DNA from: an archaeon
GTDB taxonomy: Archaea > Asgardarchaeota > Thorarchaeia > Thorarchaeales > Thorarchaeaceae
Length of the DNA: 64,000 nucleotides
Assembly (NCBI GenBank): GCA_024276825.1
Contig: JAJRWI010000010.1
Coordinates: forward strand, 62,001 to 126,000
Direction: 5' to 3'
A model generated the notes under the pieces. The model was not told where the DNA came from and searched no databases. It saw nothing but the letters and a program-made list of their open reading frames with translations. Below are positions 34,989-43,491 of this stretch, one piece after another (the stretch's first letter is position 1; the number at the start of each line of letters is the position of its first letter). The position numbers and the translations under genes were made by a program.

Positions 34989-37415
34989 CTAAGACTTGAA
35001 CTTCTTCATTAGCACAATTACTACTGCCACAAAGCCAACTGCAATGCCAATACCTGCAGGAACTAGTGGATCAACCGTTAGGCCGCCTCCGCCGGTATAG
35101 CCCACAATATGACTGCCCTCAATAATATAGGTATGACCAAAGTCATCTACAAGGTATATGGTAAAGGTGATGTTTGTCCCAGCTGTCATGCCGTTGAGCC
35201 TATATCCCCAACCATCACCATAGTTTTCCATATTAACAACCTGTATTGTGTCCGCATCATTCAGTCTGTAATGAATCTTTACCGATGAAACATAGGCCAT
35301 GTCTGTTGAGCCCCTAAGTAACTTGATTGTGACTCTAATCCCATCGTCGCGTAATTCCTCAGTCACATTGACTGCAGAGATAAGACCACTGACATGCAGC
35401 CAGACCGGACGTGGTTGGTAAGTTGTATTGAAATCATGAAGGTTGAAGACAATCTTGGTATAACCAAAGTCTAAGGCGGTGATGTTGAACTCCATAACCT
35501 GAGATGTGTGGGGGGCTGCCTCAATAATCAGTGAGGGGCGGTCAAACACCAGACTAGTGCCAATGTATATGGTCAGGTTTGCCTTCACACCATAACTCAA
35601 TTCATTTGTAACATTGAGTTTTAGTGTGACGGTTGAGCCTGATTCAATAAGCCCGAGATCAGGGTTCATAATAGCGATGTCGAATCCCAATATGAGCTCG
35701 GACTCAGCATTCTGAGCCAATTCAATTGCCCGTGACGGGTTCCACCAGTCCATTGCATTCTGAGCTTCCGCAAGGTAAGTCTTTGCAAGTTCAATACTCT
35801 TGCCCGATGATTCTAGAGCATCTATCTGACTCTGAACAGTTGAGATTAATGACTCAGCCTGATCCCACAGTTCCAGATATCTATCAACCCAGACACTATC
35901 GCCAAAGACCAGTTTATTGTAGAGGTCCACAACCACATTTCTTCGATTTCTGATGGCATCCATAATGTCCTCTGCGGATATCTTACCATCAGGACCCGTT
36001 GGGGATTTCACAAAGAACACATTTCTGAAATTACCAAGAATCTTGGCATTGTGTGTATCACTGGCTATGTCAAATGACCAGAAATAGGCCTGTTCTCCAA
36101 GACCATGGAAGAAGCCCATATTATCAACTTCAAAAGCATCATAGCCATAGTCCTCAAATTTTTCCCAGACAGCAGCATATTTGCTTGCGAGAGTCGGATG
36201 ACAGAGTATTGCTATGCCACCTTGTGCATGTATTCCATCTACAGCCTCTTGTGTACTCGTCGCGTAGATCTGTTCTGTGAGCGGAAATCCCACAGTATGA
36301 GGAATAGCGGAGAGTTCGGCCCCAACAAAGACCTCACAGTCTAAATCATATTTGTCCTGAATCGCATTTGCCGCAATAGCCCCGTATATGCCATTCTTTG
36401 CGGGCTTGTCATAAGAATGATCAGTAATGACAAAGAAGTCTGCAGCAGTTTCAACAGCGCGGGTAATCATCTCAAATGCAGTGTTTTGGCCATCGCTGTA
36501 TGTTGTGTGGTCATGGATATAACCAGTGAACACCTTATAATCGGCAAGCTCACTCTCATTCAAGTCGGGACCAGGTCGGATTTTGATTACTGCCTTTCCG
36601 CTGGTATCAACTTCCCGGGGTGAGTTCCCAGATAACCAATCGATGACATCTAATGAGAACTGGGCATGATCATCAGGGTCAACAAGGTTAGATATTCTAC
36701 TTCGAAGTTGCATGAAAGGCCCCGCAGAACCAACAGCAACTACTCGTCCACTACCGGAGGTGGCATATGCGACAAAATCACTACCCTTGATTGTGACCAA
36801 TGATGTAGCAGGGCTTGAAACTGTTAATGAGCATCCTTTTAGATCGTCGTTGGTACTATACATTGATTCGACACTATATGTCAGATTATGGTCGGCAATC
36901 TCGCCATTGCTCCTTCTTGCAATACCATTAAGGGCATCAGAATTGAACGTTATGCCATAACCCTCAGAGAGGGGATTCAGATTAACTGCGCTATATCCCC
37001 AAGACTGGGGGTTATTATCAACGCCTACCAGTAATAATCCACCGCCGTTGCTTACAAAATTCTGAATCGCAGTTATTTCGGTGGCGTTGAGAGGTGCCAT
37101 TGGGAAAAATAGGCAAAGCACATCGTATGAGTCAAGAATTCCACTATCCAAAGACTCGAACCAGTTTGTAGAAACATTATACCCATGTTTGGCCAATAAC
37201 CAACCAAATAGGGATGCATTGCCAGGGGTCCACATCTCAGAGGCATTCCTAGTGTGATATTCATCAACTAGAACATTTGCACTGACAAAAGTCTGTGCAA
37301 TGGTTGATTCAACAGGTTTTGGATTAGCACTCGGTTCGACATTTCCAAAGGGGACAGTCATTATGATTAAGAGTGCTAAAATGATAAAGGATGCTTTACG
37401 AAACATATTGGTCAC
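34989..37415 (-). CDS. Exported, membrane-anchored PHP-domain (CehA/McbA-like) protein with IFT52/GATase-like domain
   Basis: 808 residues. Signal peptide 1-~27, then a domain of ~220 residues (45-270) of GATase/IFT52 GIFT type (FVSNGGGLLLVG, GRVVAVGSAGPF). Next a PHP metallohydrolase of the CehA/McbA type: TGYIHDHTTYSDGQN, FVITDHSYD, VGAELSAIPH, LCHPTL and DTHNAK are the metal ligands. Then a coiled/helical linker, one or two beta-sandwich (Ig-like) domains (570-770), and a C-terminal membrane helix (IGIAVGFVAVVIVLM). Many N-x-S/T sites. Likely a cell-surface phosphoesterase; substrate unknown. Confidence 0.82.
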   Translation of the reverse strand: MTNMFRKASFIILALLIIMTVPFGNVEPSANPKPVESTIAQTFVSANVLVDEYHTRNASEMWTPGNASLFGWLLAKHGYNVSTNWFESLDSGILDSYDVLCLFFPMAPLNATEITAIQNFVSNGGGLLLVGVDNNPQSWGYSAVNLNPLSEGYGITFNSDALNGIARRSNGEIADHNLTYSVESMYSTNDDLKGCSLTVSSPATSLVTIKGSDFVAYATSGSGRVVAVGSAGPFMQLRSRISNLVDPDDHAQFSLDVIDWLSGNSPREVDTSGKAVIKIRPGPDLNESELADYKVFTGYIHDHTTYSDGQNTAFEMITRAVETAADFFVITDHSYDKPAKNGIYGAIAANAIQDKYDLDCEVFVGAELSAIPHTVGFPLTEQIYATSTQEAVDGIHAQGGIAILCHPTLASKYAAVWEKFEDYGYDAFEVDNMGFFHGLGEQAYFWSFDIASDTHNAKILGNFRNVFFVKSPTGPDGKISAEDIMDAIRNRRNVVVDLYNKLVFGDSVWVDRYLELWDQAESLISTVQSQIDALESSGKSIELAKTYLAEAQNAMDWWNPSRAIELAQNAESELILGFDIAIMNPDLGLIESGSTVTLKLNVTNELSYGVKANLTIYIGTSLVFDRPSLIIEAAPHTSQVMEFNITALDFGYTKIVFNLHDFNTTYQPRPVWLHVSGLISAVNVTEELRDDGIRVTIKLLRGSTDMAYVSSVKIHYRLNDADTIQVVNMENYGDGWGYRLNGMTAGTNITFTIYLVDDFGHTYIIEGSHIVGYTGGGGLTVDPLVPAGIGIAVGFVAVVIVLMKKFKS

Positions 37416-37516
37416 ATTAAGGAGAGTATCTCAACTCTCGTATAAATATTAATCTTAGTGAAAAAAAGTTCCTATGAAATGCATCAAATAAAGACGCATT
37501 TCATAAATCAGCAGAT

Positions 37517-37807
37517 CTATTCCTCTTCAATATCTTCATCGAATGAGTATAGCTCTTCAATGTCCTCATCAATCACTTCTAGTTCAGGCTCTTCAACTTT
37601 CTTGGGTTTCTTTTCCTTCTCCTTCTTGCCTCTCTTTTTCTCCTCAGATTTTGACTCGACAGGAGTATAGCGCTTTTTCATCAACTTCCAGAAGGAGGTT
37701 CTGGTCTTTTGCTTCCTACGAATAAGTCTGTAGTCAATCTGCTGGGGGTTCTGGGTTCGCATCAGTCTTCTTCTTTCTCGAATAAGAGACTTCATTGTCT
37801 TTGCCAT
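37517..37807 (-). CDS. Small highly charged protein, unknown
   Basis: 96 residues from ATG 37807 (37843 also open). Basic N-terminal half (AKTMKSLIRERRRLMRTQ, RRKQKTRTSFWKLMKKRY), then a Lys/Glu run, and an acidic end (EELYSFDEDIEEE). Looks like a nucleic-acid-associated or ribosome-associated protein by charge alone. No family recognised. Confidence 0.55.
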   Translation of the reverse strand: MAKTMKSLIRERRRLMRTQNPQQIDYRLIRRKQKTRTSFWKLMKKRYTPVESKSEEKKRGKKEKEKKPKKVEEPELEVIDEDIEELYSFDEDIEEE

Positions 37808-37915
37808 TGTCAGATCGCCGCACTCTGTTTTCTGAGTTCTCACGGGTCAGTTCTTTTATAACTGTGACGGCAAAGTATTGCAAGACTTAATCAGTGAACA
37901 TGAGATAATGTCAGT

Positions 37916-38461
37916 GTGGATGGATCTGGAGTGACTGCGGATTCTGAAGATAATGAGATGATCATTAGGGTTAGACTGGACAGAGCAATAGTAGACAGGA
38001 TTGACAAGATGGTAGGAAAAAGCAGGAGAAATCAGTTCGTATTAGAAGCAGTCCTTTGGCGATTGGACCTGCAAGAACCATTGTCCATACCGCCCACAGT
38101 AGCAGGCCTTATGAGTGAATTAGAGGAGCTAAGGAGGAGGGTTGAATATCTTGAAACCCTCCATTCGTCAAGTGTCTACGATGCACAGTTGAGCCAGACC
38201 ATAAAGACAAAGGTATGTCGTGATAGCCTTGATGTGCAGCTCTTGACTCATCTCTTGAGGAATAACGGATCAACTACTAATGAGCTTGCTCATGCTGTTG
38301 GGAAAGAAGGCAAGCGCAGGACTATCTATGACCGACTAATGCGATTGAACGAACGGGCAATTGAAGTCTTTGGGGAACCAATCATTCATTTTGAGAGGGG
38401 GCGATATCAAGGCAAGAGCAATTCATGGTGGATCAAGAACATTTCACTCCTAACCGAGTGA
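37916..38461 (+). CDS. Transcriptional regulator: ribbon-helix-helix, coiled coil, winged helix
   Basis: 181 residues, GTG start. N-terminal RHH segment (NEMIIRVRLDRAIVDRIDKMVGKSRRNQFVLEAVLWRL), a short coiled coil (LMSELEELRRRVEYLETLHSS), and a C-terminal winged helix (LDVQLLTHLLRNNGSTTNELAHAVGKEGKRRTIYDRLMRLNERAI). A three-part architecture; no named family. Lies just before tRNA-Arg. Confidence 0.75.
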   Translation: MDGSGVTADSEDNEMIIRVRLDRAIVDRIDKMVGKSRRNQFVLEAVLWRLDLQEPLSIPPTVAGLMSELEELRRRVEYLETLHSSSVYDAQLSQTIKTKVCRDSLDVQLLTHLLRNNGSTTNELAHAVGKEGKRRTIYDRLMRLNERAIEVFGEPIIHFERGRYQGKSNSWWIKNISLLTE

Positions 38462-38502
38462 CTCAGAATAAACTATTAATTGGTAATGGGCTGTGCTGTC
38501 AT

Positions 38503-38580
38503 GGGGTCGTAGTCTAGCATGGATAAGGCGCCAGCCTCCGGAGTTGGTCTTCCCCGGTTCGAATCCGGGCGGCCCCGCCA
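38503..38580 (+). tRNA. tRNA-Arg (anticodon CCG), CCA encoded
   Basis: Acceptor GGGGTCG/CGGCCCC (one T-G pair), D-arm GTCT-AGGC, anticodon stem CCAGC/GTTGG with loop CTCCGGA (CCG), T-arm CCCGG-TTCGAAT-CCGGG, discriminator G and encoded CCA. G15 is present. No intron. 75 of 78 bases match the second tRNA-Arg at 41862. Confidence 0.97.
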
Positions 38581-38779
38581 CTTTCATACACCTATTCATG
38601 ATAATGAGAATCAATCATAACAGACTTATCGCATTTCACGTTCCATGAATAAATCAAATCTATTAGTTTTAAGAAAATAGGCTGAATTTTAAATTGTCGC
38701 ATCAGTATTAAGAAATCGAAAATTGTTAAAAAACTAATTGATATAATAGTTGCCTTATGGCAGGAGGCAAACTGGTAAA

Positions 38780-39286
38780 ATGCGCAAGGAAGTTGTAGTG
38801 GCATTATTGTTTATAGTACCAATTTCAATGTATGCACTTCCAGTAATGGCCAATATTACTGATCCTGGGCCAAGTTACTATGTTCCTAGTTCTATCCAAG
38901 AGATTGATGGTGTTTGGGATTCAACATCTCATGATGCCATCGAAACCCAAAGTGGTTTTAGCTATCGATGCGAGATTATTTTCTACTACACCATGGTTGA
39001 TACTTCAGCAGATGTTTACAAAATTGATATTGATTATGATGGTGAAGAACCAGGTTGGTTCTGGCAAATCGAGTCTCTCGAAATGCTATATCGATGGGGT
39101 TCAGGTGGTTCTTGGACTCACTTGGCATATTTTGATGTATCAACATATGACGGAAAAATGACCATAACTGACGCCACTTCATCAACGCTTCAAATTAGAA
39201 TCATAGGATGCATTGAATTCAACGACAACATTCAACACACATGGTATTTTGGTGCTGAACCACAACTATGGTTGTATTGGACTTGA
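38780..39286 (+). CDS. Small exported beta-rich protein, unknown
   Basis: 168 residues from ATG 38780 (AGGAGG upstream at 38763-38768; TTG 38750 is also open). Signal peptide RKEVVVALLFIVPISMYALPVMA, then a mature part rich in Trp/Tyr/Ser/Thr with alternating strands (YRCEIIFYYTMVD, IDIDYDGEEPGWFWQIES, TLQIRIIGCIEF) and two or three Cys. No family recognised. Next to an ABC transporter, so it may be its cargo or a partner. Confidence 0.65.
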   Translation: MRKEVVVALLFIVPISMYALPVMANITDPGPSYYVPSSIQEIDGVWDSTSHDAIETQSGFSYRCEIIFYYTMVDTSADVYKIDIDYDGEEPGWFWQIESLEMLYRWGSGGSWTHLAYFDVSTYDGKMTITDATSSTLQIRIIGCIEFNDNIQHTWYFGAEPQLWLYWT

Positions 39287-39448
39287 TCAAATTATAGAGG
39301 TGCATCCCATACTATTCACAAATTCAATGCTTTCAAAATGGATGAGTAATGTAAAATCATTAAATGCATTTAATTGAAATTTTAGCAATAAACTAATATT
39401 TCAACGAAAAACATTGTTTGGTAAAATATATGCAAAGGAGACATACAA

Positions 39449-40387
39449 ATGGAGGAGAGCATGGGAGGTACACAATCTCTTATTAGAGTTGAAGAAGTTC
39501 ACAAGACTTTTGATGATATTAAAGCTCTTGATGGTATCTCACTGGAGATGAAGCCTTGTATTTTTGGGCTGGTAGGTCCAAATGGGGCAGGAAAGACAAC
39601 ACTCTTGAGAATTCTTCTTGGGCTCATCAAGCCAGATAAGGGCAAGGCACAGGTGCTCGGTCATGATGTGACAGATCGTTTGCGTCCATTCCTTATGCGA
39701 ATTAGAGTTCTTCATGAGAGACCATATTTTCCACCACTGATGACACCCATCAAATACCTTGAACATGTTGGACACCTTTATGGAGCAAAAATTGACCCAC
39801 GAGAGTTGCTTTCAGAAGTGGACCTGCTACATGTTGCTAATCGAAGAATTGGAAAATTCTCTGCCGGAATGTATCGGCGCTTGGGAATCGCGCAGACTCT
39901 TGTTGGAGATCCAGAGCTTGTATTTCTGGACGAGCCAACAGCAAACCTTGACGTTGATGGCCGCGATATAATGATACGCAAAATTATTCAGCTACACATG
40001 AATAGAGGGATATCATTTTTCATTTAATCACATATATTGTCCGAGCTCGAACGTTTTTGTCATCAAATAGCATTTATCAGAAAAGGGCGAGTATTGGATA
40101 AAGGCACTGTAAAGGAACTCATTGATAAATATACAAAAAATCGGTACAAACTGTTCTGTTCAGATCCAGTAAGGTTACTGCATATAATGAAGAATAGTCT
40201 TGACCGGTTTATAAAAGGGTTTATTGAGGGGGCTTCATCAATTGTTATAGAAGCTGACTACGGTGATGTGTCGCTTCTTCTTAAAGAAATAGAGTGTATT
40301 ATAGAGCCATCAGAAGTGGAATTATACTCAGTTGAGCCTGCATGGAGCTTAGAAGATGCATATAGGGGGATGACTTCTCATGAGTAA
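39449..40387 (+). pseudogene. ABC transporter ATPase with in-frame TAA stop
   Basis: Full-length frame is 312 codons, but TAA at 40025-40027 breaks it. Before the stop: Walker A GPNGAGKTT, signature FSAGMYRRLG (degenerate LSGG), Walker B LVFLDEP and D-loop ANLDVDGR, ending GISFFI. After the stop the same frame continues SHILSELERFCHQIAFIRKGRVLDKGTV, exactly the expected H-loop and C-terminus. A Ser TCA to TAA change would explain it. The C-terminal part overlaps the permease start by 8 bases. Either pseudogene, sequence error or readthrough. Confidence 0.85.
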
Positions 40388-41234
40388 ATTGAGGAGTAAT
40401 AAGCCACGATACAGAGATTTGATTCTGTTTGAACATGACACATCATTTCCATCACCCACACTTGGTCTGCTCGTTTCGGTTTTTCTGATTTTGGGATTCG
40501 CCGTAGTTTCAACTCCTGGGGTTATGATTCCATTTTCATCAGATGTATATATAGAAAGCACGCCAGACTGGAATGGAACAATTCAAGTAGGCATATTTGA
40601 AAATACTACTCGTGATGCACCCAACAATGTTTATGGTGCTGCGTTATTTAATGAGTACTATGGAGTCATTTTTTTTAGTGCCTTACTGATATCATTCATT
40701 TTTGCACAGGGATATAGCAATGGTCAATATAGAACTGTCTTGTCGTATCCTATCAGTCGTAGGAAGCTTCTCATGGCAAAGATAAGTGGTATTTATCTCA
40801 TTGTTACGATTTCATCAAACCTTTCAGCGCTTTTTGTTCTTGCATGCTATGTGCCTAGCAGCATTGAGATTGGTGTATTATTGATCATGTCATTATCACT
40901 ATGGACATCAGCGGCACTTGTGGTTGCATCATGCACTTTAGTTGCTGTTGTTACTAAGAGTGCACCACTTACTACAATCATTAGTCTTGGAATGTGGTTT
41001 GTTGCATTTTATAATTACACAACACCAGCCACAACGCCGATTCTAGAGGGTGTTAAGAATCTACTAATTCCATTGTATGCCATACTTAGACATACTACTT
41101 CATTGCGGATGTTTTCATATCTTCAATCGATTCCTACATTTACTGAGTGCATATTATCCATTATTTTGGCAGGTGTGTTTTCCATCATACTGTTTGTAAT
41201 GAGTGCATTCATTTTTGAGAGGACGGAAATCTAG
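40380..41234 (+). CDS. ABC-2 type transporter permease
   Basis: 284 residues, about six membrane segments, with a large extracytoplasmic loop after the first (PFSSDVYIESTPDWNGTIQVGIFENTTRD). The loop YSNGQYRTVLSYPISRRKLLMAKI after the second segment is typical of ABC-2/NosY-type permeases. Translationally coupled to the ATPase (ATG inside its last codons). Probably an exporter; substrate unknown. Confidence 0.85.
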   Translation: MSKLRSNKPRYRDLILFEHDTSFPSPTLGLLVSVFLILGFAVVSTPGVMIPFSSDVYIESTPDWNGTIQVGIFENTTRDAPNNVYGAALFNEYYGVIFFSALLISFIFAQGYSNGQYRTVLSYPISRRKLLMAKISGIYLIVTISSNLSALFVLACYVPSSIEIGVLLIMSLSLWTSAALVVASCTLVAVVTKSAPLTTIISLGMWFVAFYNYTTPATTPILEGVKNLLIPLYAILRHTTSLRMFSYLQSIPTFTECILSIILAGVFSIILFVMSAFIFERTEI

Positions 41235-41246
41235 GGAGGGAAAAAA

Positions 41247-41753
41247 ATGCATAGGTCGCTTTATGTCGTGGGGATTTTCATAGTCATTCTTTCTTTTCAA
41301 CCAGTGACTCTTGCTTATAGAGGATCTGACGTAGCAGAAAGGGAATACTATGGCCATTGGATACAATGCACTGAAAATCCCATTTTATATCTTCAAGTAC
41401 GAGAGGCTTCAAGTCCTGTTTCGGTGTATTTACTTCAATCTGCTGATGCAGAGCAGGCACTAGAGATGGGATCACTTGGTAATATCACGCCAGAGTTTGA
41501 ATTAGAAAATGTGACTTCATATTATGGTCCAATTGAGATTTCCAAGCCAGGTGTGTATGTCATATTCGTCACTACATGCTCAAAGATTCCATCATACTAT
41601 GATCTTCTTATTATATCATCAGTTCCAAATATGCGAGCATTCATTGTTGCGCTCATTGTACTTTGTTTAGGTGCTAGTTTTCACATAATGAAGCTCAGTA
41701 GAGAAGGGCGTATTACTATTAGATCCAGCAAAGCAAATAGCACCAATGATTGA
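41247..41753 (+). CDS. Exported protein with C-terminal membrane anchor, unknown
   Basis: 168 residues, strong RBS GGAGG seven bases before the ATG. N-terminal signal peptide (HRSLYVVGIFIVILSFQPVTLA), an outside domain of ~105 residues, a membrane helix (MRAFIVALIVLCLGASFHIM) and a short basic tail. No family recognised. Follows the permease by 12 bases, so part of the cassette operon. Confidence 0.7.
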   Translation: MHRSLYVVGIFIVILSFQPVTLAYRGSDVAEREYYGHWIQCTENPILYLQVREASSPVSVYLLQSADAEQALEMGSLGNITPEFELENVTSYYGPIEISKPGVYVIFVTTCSKIPSYYDLLIISSVPNMRAFIVALIVLCLGASFHIMKLSREGRITIRSSKANSTND

Positions 41754-41830
41754 TTATTTATTTAGTGAAAAGTATCGGCCATGATTAATGAGTCAATGTC
41801 ATATTCTTGAGATGCCACCACTAGCGAAGA

Positions 41831-41839
41831 GGATATAAG
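41831..41839 (+). promoter_or_regulatory. TATA box of tRNA-Arg(GCG)
   Basis: GGATATAAG, centred 26 bases before the tRNA 5' end, the usual archaeal distance. Confidence 0.6.
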
Positions 41840-41861
41840 TCAAACATCGATTTCGCTTGAT

Positions 41862-41939
41862 GGGGCCGTAGTCTAGCATGGATAAGGCGCCAGCCTGCGG
41901 AGTTGGTCTTCCCCGGTTCGAATCCGGGCGGTCCCGCCA
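41862..41939 (+). tRNA. tRNA-Arg (anticodon GCG), CCA encoded
   Basis: Same fold as the copy at 38503; only three bases differ, one each in the two acceptor strands and the wobble base of the anticodon (loop CTGCGGA, GCG). Acceptor GGGGCCG/CGGTCCC has one G-T pair at a different place. CCA encoded, G15 present, no intron. Confidence 0.97.
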
Positions 41940-42116
41940 TTATTCAGATTTTGAGTTCGGACATATCCGAATTCTTGTTTTGTAGGAGGTTATAAAGTAG
42001 AAAATTAACTCAATTATGGTCGTCATATTGGAAGCTGACTATCAAGTCCTTTCAGGCGATTGATTCGGTGTAAGATCATCGTAATGATAGCAAAAGACTA
42101 TGGAGTCAGGTCACCT

Positions 42117-42311
42117 ATGAGTGTGAGTGAAGAGGTGGAAGATCACACAGAGGAAGTGGTTGAGAAGTTCACCAAATACCTGAATGGGCCTCAAGGGAAG
42201 GTTGTTCGCGAGTCAATGGAGGACAATGAGAGTTATATATTGAAGACCAAGGATTGCACAATGCGAGTGACAAAGAAGGGCCTCAAAATCGAAGTAGAAG
42301 TCATAGATTAG
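42117..42311 (+). CDS. Small acidic protein, unknown
   Basis: 64 residues from ATG 42117, with AGGT five bases ahead; the frame is open up to 42060. Sequence SVSEEVEDHTEEVVEKFTKYLNG then strands SYILKTKDCTMRVTKKGLKIEVEVID. No family recognised. Confidence 0.5.
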   Translation: MSVSEEVEDHTEEVVEKFTKYLNGPQGKVVRESMEDNESYILKTKDCTMRVTKKGLKIEVEVID

Positions 42312-42370
42312 CAGAGTAATTTATGTCTGTATTTTTTCTCAATTGTGTTCAAGGCTAATGCTGGGCATGA

Positions 42371-42904
42371 TCAGACAGAGGTCTGCCAACGTTGAAGTTT
42401 CTGGAACACTTGCATGATGACTTTTGCACGTGCAGCCTGTAGTTCGGCCTCTTCACGGGTGAGTTCACGAACCTGTGATGCAGGAACTCCAGAATTGAGA
42501 CTTCTTGGGGGAATTACAACATTTGCCGGCACGATACTTCCAGGGGTCAGCATGACGCCCTCGCCAAGTGTGGCCCCATCAAAAATAACACATCCCTCGC
42601 CAATATTCACATTATCACCGATGTATACACCATGAATGACAGATGCTGTACCAATGATGCTAAGGTCGCCAATTATAGCTGGGTTCTCCTCGGAATGTGC
42701 ATGAATCACAACGCTATCTTGAATGCATGTGCCTTCGCCAATCTTGACCGATGCAGCATCTCCACGGATGACCGCCCCTGGCCAGACACTGGCATTTGCA
42801 CTGATCTCCACATTACCAACAATTGTGGCCTGCGGACTGATATATGCCTTTGAATCAATCTTTGGACTTTTGTCACCAAACGGAAGAATTGGCAGTGAAT
42901 CCAC
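42371..42904 (-). CDS. Gamma-carbonic-anhydrase-like hexapeptide protein, one metal His missing
   Basis: 177 residues of left-handed beta-helix (repeats such as NVEISANASVWPGAVIRGDAASVKIGEGTCIQDSVVIH). The gamma-CA metal ligands would be His68, residue 86 and His91, but 86 is Thr (GTASVIHG instead of GHxxxxHG). RGD at 48-50 is kept. So the fold is right but zinc/iron binding and CO2 hydration are doubtful; an acyltransferase-like or structural role is possible. Confidence 0.85.
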   Translation of the reverse strand: MDSLPILPFGDKSPKIDSKAYISPQATIVGNVEISANASVWPGAVIRGDAASVKIGEGTCIQDSVVIHAHSEENPAIIGDLSIIGTASVIHGVYIGDNVNIGEGCVIFDGATLGEGVMLTPGSIVPANVVIPPRSLNSGVPASQVRELTREEAELQAARAKVIMQVFQKLQRWQTSV

Positions 42905-42961
42905 CTCACTTTGGTTTTGTAGAGTTCTATATCATGCTCTAATAAACAATATGTGAGTCAG

Positions 42962-42993
42962 AAAAATGAAAAAATGCCCCTGTGAAACAGGGG
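42962..42993 (-). terminator. Hairpin terminator of thioredoxin gene
   Basis: CCCCTG-TGAAA-CAGGGG (6-bp stem, plus-strand 42977-42993). On the minus strand it is followed by CATTTTTTCATTTTTC, so it fits termination after the thioredoxin gene that stops at 43016. Confidence 0.75.
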
Positions 42994-43015
42994 AACTGTG
43001 TCGAGAATTGTTGAA

Positions 43016-43378
43016 TTACTCATTCAGGAGTTGTTCAGCAATCTCTTCATAGACTTCCATGGGCTGCACGCCAACGAGTTTGTCCATCTGGTTACCACGG
43101 CCATCATCAAAAACGACATGCTGTCCGTCCTTGTAGATGATAACACTTGGGACTCCACGGATTTGATGCATCATGCTGAATTCCTGATTCTGGTCAACAT
43201 CAATCTTTACAACTTTTAGGCCCTTGTCGCCATATTTCTCTTCAATCTCCTCAAGCATTGGGGACAGTACCTTGCATGGACCACACCACACTGCATGACA
43301 ATCCACAAAAACAACTTTGTGTTCTTGGAGTATCGAGTCTAGCTCATCAGCCATTATTTCTTGTACCATAGTAGCCAT
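43016..43378 (-). CDS. trx: Thioredoxin
   Basis: 120 residues. Active site WCGPC (near residue 31-35) in FVDCHAVWCGPCKVLSPMLEEI, cis-Pro loop GVPSVIIYKDG. Reduces protein disulfides in the cytoplasm. Start may be MVQEIMADEL at 43369. Followed by a terminator hairpin. Confidence 0.95.
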   Translation of the reverse strand: MATMVQEIMADELDSILQEHKVVFVDCHAVWCGPCKVLSPMLEEIEEKYGDKGLKVVKIDVDQNQEFSMMHQIRGVPSVIIYKDGQHVVFDDGRGNQMDKLVGVQPMEVYEEIAEQLLNE

Positions 43379-43491
43379 CTCTATTCATCTCTTCGAATTG
43401 TTTGTTTCTTAACCCTTCCTATAATGGTCGGTTGTGCATAATTGCGAACAACCGCTTTTAATAATATCGATGGTGGCCATTAATCCCAAGT

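Larger units (their letters stand above)
38581..41861. mobile_element. AT-rich accessory cassette bracketed by near-identical tRNA-Arg genes
   Basis: 3.28 kb between tRNA-Arg(CCG) and tRNA-Arg(GCG). All four genes are on the plus strand and are more AT-rich than flanking housekeeping genes: an exported beta-rich protein, an ABC ATPase (interrupted), an ABC-2-type permease and an exported anchored protein. No integrase or inverted repeat is visible, so whether the cassette is mobile, or merely separates two paralogous tRNAs, is not decided. The type mobile_element is tentative. Confidence 0.4.

Noticed and set aside
40025..40027. Selenocysteine or pyrrolysine recoding of the ABC ATPase stop
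   Set aside because: The codon is TAA, not TGA or TAG, and the position expects Ser.
38503..41939. Proven integrative element with the tRNAs as att sites
   Set aside because: No integrase, excisionase or short direct repeat beyond the tRNAs is visible, so the cassette is kept only as a candidate.
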